Below, piece after piece: positions 55,600-64,000 of a stretch of DNA of 64,000 bases. A program made the position numbers and the translations under genes. A model generated the notes under the pieces. That model worked only from the letters and a program-made list of their open reading frames with translations. It did no database searches and was not told the origin of the DNA. This stretch comes from Dactylorhiza incarnata (taxonomy: Eukaryota > Streptophyta > Magnoliopsida > Asparagales > Orchidaceae), in contig JAWHQI010000040.1 of assembly GCA_033032865.1 (NCBI GenBank), forward strand, positions 8,477,001 to 8,541,000, read 5' to 3'. The first letter of the stretch is position 1. Each line of letters begins with the position of its first letter.

Positions 55600-56818
55600 T
55601 GTTGGGAAATTGACCCTTAATGTCCCTTTAATTTGAAGAGGCCTCATACTCAAATACAAAGTACAAGTTGTATTTGATAAACCCTATTTGTATCTCATAA
55701 GCATGCAGGGTTAGGTTATTCCAAGACAAGGAATAGTATTAGTAACAATCTGCCCAAAACCGCTGAGACTTGTGTCTGTCCCAGCGGAACCGCTGAGAAG
55801 GAGACTGGAGCTGCCGCTGAGACTGGAAGCTGTCTCAGCCCAGCCGCTGAGACTGGAAGCTGTCTCATCCCAACCGCTGAGACAGATTCAAAAGTGCTGA
55901 CGGGATCTGCTTTTGGCGCAAGCAAAAATAAAAAGGGAAAAGCAACTCCAATCTTCCCCATACTGTGTCAGGAGGATTGTAATAGCCGTTGAAGCCTTCT
56001 GGAGGTATAAAAGCAAAGCTAGGGCACAACAACAACATCAGTTTTGTTGAAAATCTTTTTCTGCAAGCCGCAATCGAGCATTCACGTTCCAGCCAGTTGA
56101 AGTTGTTCTCTGAAGCTGGAGTTAATCTTCTGAAGGAGATTAGTTAGCTCTTTCTGTACCAACTCAAGAAGGGCAAGTTTATCTTCTTCTTTGCTAGAGG
56201 AGAAGATCAAGGTGATTCAAATCTGAAGCTGCTGTCTTTCAGATCTAAAGAAAGAAATCAGAAGACCTGAGAGTAAACCTTTTGTCGTCTGTATTTAATA
56301 CAAACTCTATTATATCTTTGTAAGGCATTGTTGCCTGAGTGAAAGGCTATTGAGCCTGTGTGTAAAGCCGTGTTGACAGCTTGAGTGGTAGGACTTCTTG
56401 ATAGGTCTGAGGTAGGAAATCTGTGTGATTTCTGAGTGGTAGGAGTTACATAACTCTGAGGTGTCGGGCTGTTGTGCCTGAGGTGTAGGGCTGCTGGGCC
56501 TGAGTGTAGGCCTGCTGTGCTTGAGGTAGGATCACTCTTGATCTGAGAAGTTCTGAGGAACTTGTAGTGTAAGTTCAAGGAGCTGAGATTGGAGTTTGTG
56601 GGCCTTGTCTAACTCACTGTTAGAAAGGGGAAGGGGGAAAGAGGACTACTCAAGACACCCTGTCTTGAGGAACCTCTATACATCCTTGTGTGCTTTCTGT
56701 GATTGAGTTTTCTACAGCTAGATACATTAGGATTATATAAAGAAAATTAGTAAAACCTATTCACCCCCGCCCCCCCCCCCCCCCCCCCCCCTCTAGGTAA
56801 TATTGACTACACCTAACA
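55600..56818 (+). repeat. 5' LTR of F
   Basis: 1,219 bp, TGTTGGG to CCTAACA. U3 carries a GCTGAGAC cluster at 55749-55904, with an inverted pair GTCTCAGC/GCTGAGAC at 55832-55853 (8-bp arms, 6-bp spacer). TATAAAAG is at 56006-56013. A run of 22 C (56770-56791) precedes tctaggt near the end. A degenerate repeat with gtgtagg and gcctgagg words fills 56330-56530. Confidence 0.88.
56006..56013 (+). promoter_or_regulatory. TATA box in F LTR
   Basis: TATAAAAG about 400 bp into the LTR, just downstream of the GCTGAGAC cluster. Confidence 0.55.
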
Positions 56819-56828
56819 AACTATCAAG

Positions 56829-56843
56829 TGGTATCAAAGCAGG
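56829..56843 (+). other. Primer binding site of F, initiator-Met type
   Basis: TGGTATCAAAGCAGG begins 11 bases after the LTR end, one mismatch to the Met complement in the first 12 bases. Confidence 0.75.
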
Positions 56844-56906
56844 TTGATCAAAAGGACTTAACAGTTAGATCAGATCCTATACAGGAGTAGTCAAATCTGA
56901 AATCCA

Positions 56907-59455
56907 ATGGCCAACAGTGGAATGAAGAAAGAGTTGGGGTCAATGAAGTTGCCCATATGCTCCAAAGAAAACTTTGGTATATGGAAGCAAAGGGTAAGGC
57001 TATTCATGGAAGCCTCAGACCCAAGGATCTTTTTGACTGTCAAAAGTGGTCCTTATACCTTTGAGAAAATCTCCACTATTGACCCTACTAGAAAAGTACT
57101 TAAGGTATTTTCTGAGCTGACCAATGATGAGATAGCATTGTACACTATGGACAAGAGAGCCCAAAACATAATAGTAAATGCCATTGATGACACTACATTT
57201 CAGAACTTGGAACGCTGCACAACTGCCAAGGAAATGTGGGACACATTGGTGGTTTATATGGAGGGAACAGCTGAAGTGAGGGATGATAAAAGTCACTCCT
57301 CAATCAGGAGTATGAAGCCTTCAGACAACTGAGCCAGGAGAATATCTCCATGTGCTATGAAAGGTTCTTTAGGATTGTAAATTAACTAAGAACCTATGGA
57401 AGGGTGTTCACAGATTATGAACTCAATGACAAGTTCCTTAGATCTCTAACTAGAGATTGGGACACTAAAATATGTGCAATCAGGGAAGGGTCAAGACTTG
57501 GAGAAACCCCTACCCATACACTGTTTGGGAAACTGCTCTCATATGAGATGCAGCTTTCTGCAAGAAAGGAGGAGGACACTTCCTCCAGGGATCACACAAG
57601 GGAGTGATCTGTTGCTCTTAAAGCTGAAAGATCTAAGAAGAACAAGGGTAGAGTGCAGTCACCTCCTAGAAAGGCTGCTGAATTTGAGAAATCTGAGAAT
57701 TGCAATTCAGACAGCTCCTCTTTTGATGAGGAGTTTGCTGCCTTCACAAGGCAGTTCAAGAAGATGATCAAGAGGAAACAATGGAAGAACAAACCTTCCT
57801 CCTCTTCTCATCCCAAGAAGGATCATTACAGATCTGAGAGGCAACATCCCAAAGAGGACAGGTATGACTCTAAATCTAGTAAACATGTTTCAACTAACAT
57901 AATTTGCTATTGCTGTAGTAAGCCTGGACATGTCATTGTTGACTGTCCAGTCAAGAGAAAGGAAAGAGGTGACAAGAAGCCTCATCACCAGAAGGAGAGG
58001 AAGGGAGAAAAATCCTTCCTAGCTAAGAAAGGCAAGAGCTGGAGTGAATCTTCATCTTCATCTTCAGATTCAGATGGTGAGGAGGAAGCCTACTTGGGGA
58101 TGTTTGCTGATCAGGAGGAAGAAGACTATCCTGCTGCCAGGATAGGAATCAGGGCCCCTCTATCACATTCAGATAGTGATGTAGAGAAGGATGAGGTCAC
58201 TCTAGATGACCATGGGCTGATGGCTATAACTGTAGATGAGGACAGCCACAGCAATTCAGAACATGAGCAAGTATTGATACACTGCATTTCTTCTTCTTCT
58301 GATTATAAAACAGGTCAAAAATCTGAATCTCCTCCATCTAAAGTTTGAAGTGAATCAGGTCCTGAGGAGGATGTCAATCAATTGATTGATAGGTATGGTG
58401 AACTCCTGGAAGCTCTGAAAAAGTGCAAAAAGCTAGCCAAGAGGCAAGCTCAAGAAATTACTTCCCTAAAGCAATCAAAATCTGAGTGCATTGAGCAGGC
58501 TACCCAGCTAGCTCTAATGATCAAGGAGATTGGCAAGCTAAGGGGAATGTCAATCATCCATGTGGGCACCATAAGCCACAAGAACAAGATCATTAAGGAT
58601 TTCGAAGAAAAGCTCATCAAGGAGAGGATGCTAGTGTCTAAGTTCTCCAAGCCCAAGACAGTGCTGCCTATTATTAACACCTTCAACTCCCATGACATGA
58701 GAGGTGTTGGTTTCAACAAGGAGGCAGCTACTAGCAACACTAAGGGAAAGGTCAGGGACTCAAAAGAATCTAAGACCTCCTTTGTGAAAGTCTTGATGCC
58801 CTCAAACAAGTATGACCAAGAAAGTGTTCATAGTCACTTATTAAATGAAAGTTCCTATAACTTGAGCAAGAATGCTCACAGCTATGGAAATAGAAAGGAG
58901 TTAGGCTTGAGTGCCTTCAAGGCTCTGCATGAGAAAATTCAAATGGCCCATCATGGACCCTTTGTTTTTGGAACCTCAGCCCCTTCACTCAAGATAACTA
59001 AGGCTGTCAATTCTAAATATTGTTCAGCAATGTCCATGGTTGTTGAATGTCCTGTAACCAAGCTAAAAAGCCCAGTTTCTGCTACCATCCACACATGTTT
59101 AGCTGCCAAGCTAAAGGGTGTTGATGTCAAACAAAAACAGGCTACCTTAACTGATTATATGAAGGTAAAAAGCCATGCCTTTACTGATAAGAAAAAGAAA
59201 ATAGCAGTTGCATCCCCTACTAAACAGAAATAGGAAGCTTCATCTTATAGGACTGTTCAGAAGAGGAGATATAATATATATGAGTGTTGGTGCTGTGGCA
59301 AAGTGGGACACTTTGCAATTGATTGTTGGCACAAACCCAATGTGCCAAAGGCAAGGATTGCACCTCAAGCCAAACCAGCCCTTTCTAGGAATATTCCCTA
59401 TGGTGTTAACATGAACCTAGGTCCCAAAATAAGTTGGGGTCCTAAGGTACATTAA
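56907..59455 (+). pseudogene. gag: F gag, long SIRE-type with two zinc knuckles
   Basis: ATG at 56907. The gag core runs to about 57300 (FGIWKQRVRLFMEASDPRIF, then CTTAKEMWDTLVVYMEG), where a frameshift occurs. Frame 2 then continues from 57404 to TAA 59453-59455 with only three stops (57605, 58346, 59231). The first knuckle CYCCSKPGHVIVDC is near 57905. A Ser/Asp/Glu-rich segment and a coiled-coil-like region (58382-58620) follow. The second knuckle CWCCGKVGHFAIDC lies near 59285. Two CX2CX4HX4C knuckles separated by about 450 residues is a large-gag layout. Confidence 0.88.
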
Positions 59456-59463
59456 ATTCTACG

Positions 59464-59682
59464 TTGCAGGTTAGTTCAAGTACCAGTCTCAACCAAATAT
59501 GGTACTTGGACAGTGGCTGCTCAAGGCACATGACAGGAACTAAGGATCTTCTAAAGGATTACCATCCAGTGAAGAATGGACCCAAAGTTATCTTTGGTGG
59601 ATCTGAAAAGGGAGTCACCAAAGGATATGGTATGATTTCAAATGGCATAGTCTAAATCACAAGGGTAGCTTATGTTTAAGGG
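59464..59682 (+). pseudogene. F protease
   Basis: Active-site motif IWYLDSGCSRHMTGTKDLL at about 59500-59550 with DSG intact. Stop TAA at 59653. It lies directly after the gag stop, as in element E. Confidence 0.85.
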
Positions 59683-60841
59683 TTGCAACACAACCTTGTA
59701 AGCATAAGCCAACAATGTGACTTAGGCTGTGTCATTGAATTCCACAATGACAAGTGCTTGATCAAAAAGTCTAATGACTTGGAGACCATTCTCTCAGGCA
59801 CTAGGAGTGGAAATGTTTATTGTTTAGAATTCATTTGCAATTATTCTATTTCTTCTGTGTGTCTTGTAGCTAATGAAAGTGAGTCTCTTTGTGTCCAATG
59901 GCACACGAGACTTGCCCACATTAACTATAAGACAATGTATAGATTATTTTCTAAAAACCTTGTTAGAAATAGTCCTAAACTAAAATGTGTTAAAAGTGGT
60001 CCCTGTCATGCTTGCCAAATGGGTAAGCAAACTAGGAACACCTTTAAAAGTATTGGCTCCAAGGATACTGAGAGGTGTTTATACCTATTGCACATGGACT
60101 TGTTTGGTCCTTTGCCAATTCAGAGCCTAGGTGGGAAGTTGTATACCTTGGTAATTGTAGATGATCATTCAAAGTATACATGGGTATTCTTCCTTAAGAA
60201 GAAGTCAGATACCTTACATGTCTTTATAAATTATGTCAAGGCTATTCAGAATGATCTACTATGTACTGTGGTCAGGACTAGAACTGACCATGGCACAGAA
60301 TTTCAATCTGAAGCCATGACAAAATTTTGTCAAGAATTTGGTATCACCCAAGAGTTCTCCTCCCCAAGGACTCCATAGCAAAATGGTGTGGCTGAGAGGA
60401 GGAATAGGACCTTGATAGAAGCTGGGAGAACATTGCTTAGTGACTCCTCACTCCCAGAATACTTATGCGCTGAGGCAGTCAATACAGCCTGTTATGTTCT
60501 CAATAGAGCCTCCATCAATAAAGTCCTTGGGAAAACCCCTTATGAGATTCTGAAAGGAAAACAACCTACAATTTCTTACTTTAGAATCTTTGGTTGCAAA
60601 TGCTACATTCTAAATAATGGAAAATCTCAATTAACAAAGTTTGCAGAAAAATGCAATGTGGGGGTTCTTGTTGGGTATAGCTCACATAGTAGAGCTTATA
60701 GAGTTTATAATAAGAAAACCCATATTGTAGAAGAATCTATGCATGTTGTGTTTGATGAGACCAGCCTTCTCTACAAAGAATGGTCTAGCTCTTCTATTTT
60801 GATAGGAAATGAAGAAGGGTTGCTTGAGCTGACTGTCCAAG
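59683..60841 (+). pseudogene. F integrase (D-D-E intact, one stop)
   Basis: The pre-integrase region has WHTRLAHINYKTMYRL and CHACQMGKQTRN. The core has Asp in LLHMDLFGPLP, Asp in RTRTDHGTEF and, after TAG (60376-60378) where Gln is expected, QNGVAERRNRT with the Glu. The C-terminal segment runs through YFRIFGCKCYILNN and ESMHVVFDETSLLYKEW. The frame reaches the S2 insertion point and continues in phase on the other side. Confidence 0.92.
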
Positions 60842-62818
60842 TGTAACACCCCAAAAATCATAGTTCAGCGAGGTAGATGGAGTGGTAGTGTTGCGCTCGG
60901 GATAGGCTGAAAATTCCTCAATAGTTCTCTGCGCACGACCATTGTCCTCTTCGCGCATGACCAGTGATCGTGCGCCTATGATCGTGCGTTAATTCGCAAG
61001 GAATCAAAGTTCTGTCTCGGGTTATCGCACGACCATTCTCCTCTTCGCGCACGACCAGTGATCGTGCGCCTGTGATCGTGCGCTCTGTTAATTCTGCTCC
61101 GCGAATTTGAGCGGAGAAGGTGATCGGTCCGTCCAAATCTTTTGGAATCCGATCCAGCGGCTAGGATTAGATGCTGGAGGTTATTAGGGCTTATGAGAGG
61201 GGTTTAATCCTCATTATTTCATAGCCTTTCTCTCTCCAAACCTAGAGGAAGAAGAAGGAGGCAAGGAAGAAGAAGGAGAGATCCCGCCATTGACGGAGCT
61301 CCGGAGCTCCATTTCGTGAGCCGTTTCCAGATCTGGAGAGTGCAGCCCGGTGCAGTCATTTCCCTCCGTCTAGAATCTCGGATCCATGGCGAAGAAGAAC
61401 GCTCCTAGGGTAACGATTCTTCCTTCCGACGTTTGGACTTGTCATTTGTCCTCTCTTTCATTTCTCTATGCTTGCATGAGGAATCCCTTTCACCAAATGG
61501 GTGAAGTGTAGGATTTTCCTCAAGTTCTTTGGAACTCCGGGTCGATTGTGTCCGTCCCCGGCATATTGCATTTAGAAATCCGGTAGTAGTGCAGATTTAG
61601 GCATTTTGTGTGAAGCCTATTCGTGGCCGTGAGCCCGAATCGGTGATGCTTGATTTGCAACGTTGCATTTAGGTTAAGCCTAGAATGCGTGCCGGAGAAT
61701 GACTCCGTGAAATCATCTTTAGTATTGCGGGATTTAAGTGTAGGCGTCTTGTGAAGATCCTAACGAAAGCCCCATGCTTTGAGATTGGATGAAGGCAAAC
61801 CTTCACCACGAAATTGATGCGGAGTGTATTGTACCTCCTTTGTTGAATATTTGTGAAGCCTAGATCCTTGCGTAGGGGTTAGGTGCGTAGCTTATAAATT
61901 GTGTAGCACGTGAAAGTGCTAAACTCTTACGGGCCGAGGTGAAGCCGTACCCGCGTCGTGCGATAGATCGCGACGATAAGTGCACGAGCAAAGCTAAACC
62001 GAACCCGTTTCCATGCAGATCGGTAAGAGGTCCCTACCTCATGTAAGCCGTGTGATCATGGGAGAGGTCGTGGAAGGTGATTTACCTAGACCGACCAAAA
62101 GCTCTTTTTCTCACCTAAGGAGATGGCCCTTACGGTGGAGTGTTTTGTGGAATTGTTGTTGTTAGCCTCATGCGGTTGTTTAGGCGGTTGCGGGGAACCT
62201 TCGGGTGAACCCAACCAACATCATGTGCATACCTAGGTTCCCTTCTTTTGATGCTCAACCTAGAAGATTGATTGTGCTTGAAACCTCACCTTGTGTAGTT
62301 GCACTTTCTTTATATTAGTACTTGTGCTAGTATGGCTTGCTTGCAGGGTAGAAGCTCCGCCACCCCGGGAAAGGGGTGGGGTCGTTATAATTTGGTCAGC
62401 TGTGCTGACCGTTACTTTGTTTGCCACCGCTTGGTGGAATGTTCTTATGCAGGTGCAGGTGAGCCTAGTGGGAAATAGCGGCCGGTGGCCCTTTTGCTGA
62501 GTTGGCCCTTGAAGGCCAGCCTCCCTTTTTCTGCTTTCTCACGTATTGCCGGCCTGCGTGCCGATGTATGTTTTGGAGTTTTAGTACATTTGGTAAATGT
62601 AAGGCCTTAAGGCCATAACTCTATTTCATGGTTTCATTCCTATGATAGTGGACAATTCTATTTGAAATGTTAAATCTTTTTGCTTCCGCTTTTGTTTAGT
62701 ATACACTGTAGTAGTTCCTTCTGTTTATCACCTTTTAACTCCTAGCTAGTGTGGTTGGTATGGCGTGGGGTCCCGGCCGGACCTACTGTTATACTATTCG
62801 TACTGGCAGGGTGTTACA
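60842..62818 (+). mobile_element. Solo LTR S2 (Ty3/gypsy) inside F
   Basis: 1,977 bp, TGTAACACCCC to GTGTTACA, flanked by a perfect TSD ccaag (60837-60841 and 62819-62823). No internal domain. Homologous to S1 along its length. U3 has inverted pairs GCGCATGA/TCGTGCGC at 60953-60975 and GCGCACGA/TCGTGCGC at 61047-61069, both with 7-bp spacers. Leaving out S2 and one TSD copy keeps F's reading frame in phase. Confidence 0.95.
62394..62410 (+). other. Conserved LTR hairpin in S2
   Basis: GGTCAGC-TGT-GCTGACC, counterpart of 24197-24214 in S1 and 3127-3144 in G1. The second conserved palindrome GGTCC/GGACC is at 62769-62783. Confidence 0.65.
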
Positions 62819-62823
62819 CCAAG

Positions 62824-64000
62824 ACAAGCCGAGCAGCAGCAAAACACAAACAGCTGCTGCAATTCCTGAAGAAGAAGAGGTACAAGATGGTGAAGTCACA
62901 GCTAAACCAGTGGAACAAACACAGCCACCAGAGGACCCTCTTCCAGCTGCTGCATGGCACCTGAGAGATCATCCAAGAGATATAATAATTGGAGATCATA
63001 GCCAAGGCATATTGACAAGAAGTAGAGCTCATAATGAAGCACTATTCTTGAGCTTCCTTTCTCAAATGGAGCCCAAGAAGTTTGAAGAGGCCAATCAAGA
63101 CACCTTCTGGATTGAAGCCATGCAAGAAGAGCTCCTACAATTCAAGAGATGCAAAGTATGGAAGTTGGTGCCAAGACCTCAGGGACACAATGTGATTGGC
63201 ACCAAATGGGTATACAGGAACAAGCTTGATGAGAATGGTACAATCATCAAGAACAAGGCCAGATTAGTAGCCAAAGGATACATGCAAGAGGAAGGTATAG
63301 ACTTTGATCAAACCTTTGCACCAGTTGCAAGCTTGGAAGCAATTAGGCTATTCCTTGCCTATGTTTCCCACAAGGGGTTCAAAGTCTATCACATGGATGT
63401 CAAATCAGCCTTCCTCAATGGAGACTTGAAGGAAGAGGTATATGTTGAACAGCCTTCAGGTTTTGTTAACTTCTCATGTTTACTTTCTTAGGAAAGCATT
63501 ATATGGTCTCAAGCAAGCTCCAAGAGCTTGGTATGAGACTTTGTCCAACTTTCTCCTTAAGAACAAGTTCATGAGGGGAAAGATTGATAGCACATTGTTT
63601 CTTAGGGAAACAAGGGGCAAGTGTCTCTTAGTCCAAATTTATGTTGATGACATAATCTTTGGGTCTACTGATGACAACCTCTGCAAGAGATTTGCCAATC
63701 TAATGCAGGGGGAGTTTGAAATGAGCAGTATGGGTGAGCTCAAATTTTTCCTTGGGCTCCAAGTGAAACCGTCTAATGATGGAATTTTCATCTCCCATAC
63801 CAAGTACACTAAGGAGCTCATCAAGAAATTTGGGATGGAATCAGCCTCCACCATGAGAACACCCATGGGGTCTAATGTATCATTAGACAAGGATGAAAAG
63901 GGAAAGGCCTTTGATGAGTCCATGTACAGATGTATCATTGGATCCCTAATGTACTTGACTGCTAGTACGCCAGACATTATGTATTCTACATGTGTTTGTG
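62824..64000 (+). pseudogene. F reverse transcriptase (one frameshift, runs off window)
   Basis: The linker with Ser/Lys/Gln/Glu-rich sequence is followed by RT from about 63090 ([20 protein letters not shown]). It includes [20 protein letters not shown] with the first catalytic Asp. A frameshift lies near 63480 just before [19 protein letters not shown]. The YVDD box is intact (63640-63651, [10 protein letters not shown]). It continues through GELKFFLGLQVKPSNDGIF to the window end. RNase H and the 3' LTR lie beyond. Confidence 0.92.

Larger units (their letters stand above)
55600..64000 (+). mobile_element. Element F: SIRE-like Ty1/copia retrotransposon, 3' end off window, interrupted by S2
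   Basis: 5' LTR, initiator-Met-type primer site, long gag with two zinc knuckles, protease, integrase and RT in copia order. The solo LTR S2 is inserted between integrase and RT. The upstream flank gaatg is the presumed TSD; its partner is outside the window. Stops and frameshifts show decay, but the RT YVDD box is intact. Confidence 0.92.

Overview
The window is nuclear DNA of a seed plant, most likely an angiosperm, from gene-poor chromatin. I find no host protein-coding, tRNA or rRNA gene. Essentially every supported feature belongs to an LTR retrotransposon of the Ty1/copia or Ty3/gypsy superfamily. The evidence is paired LTRs, 5-bp target-site duplications (TSDs), tRNA-primer binding sites (mostly initiator-Met type, one Asp type), polypurine tracts and gag/protease/integrase/RT/RNase H motifs.

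Layout. (1) 1-4636: 5' part of a minus-strand gypsy element (G1: RT, protease, gag, 5' LTR), cut by the window start. (2) 5201-54385: an old non-autonomous copia-type element (C), gag only. It hosts four later insertions: A (5946-12721, non-autonomous Athila-like gypsy element, TSD gttgg) and B (12996-19558, minus-strand copia, TSD aatca), both inside C's 5' LTR; S1 (22591-24644, solo gypsy LTR, TSD ctatg); and D (26961-52306, Tat-lineage gypsy, TSD tcatg). D is itself split in its RT by E (32048-42474, SIRE-like copia, TSD acttg). (3) 54386-55599: older repeat-rich flank with a ~150-bp tandem repeat. (4) 55600-64000: SIRE-like copia element F, running off the window and interrupted between integrase and RT by solo LTR S2 (60842-62818, TSD ccaag).

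All polyproteins are decayed by stops, frameshifts or catalytic-residue changes, so nothing here looks autonomously active, although TATA boxes remain in several LTRs.

Most notable: (i) each LTR family carries its own cluster of short CpG-containing inverted repeats, often 22-23 bp long overall. (ii) Two such motif sets are shared between unrelated elements. The TTCGACGAA set occurs in the LTRs of gypsy D and copia E, again inside E's gag reading frame, and again downstream of E's pol. The GTCTCAGCGG set occurs in D's LTR and, inverted, in F's LTR. (iii) Element D carries two multi-exon antisense genes between pol and the 3' LTR, each with its own TATAAATA box and GT-AG introns, next to a 12-copy 95-bp tandem array. 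(iv) A ~90-bp box is shared by the two otherwise unrelated non-autonomous elements A and C.
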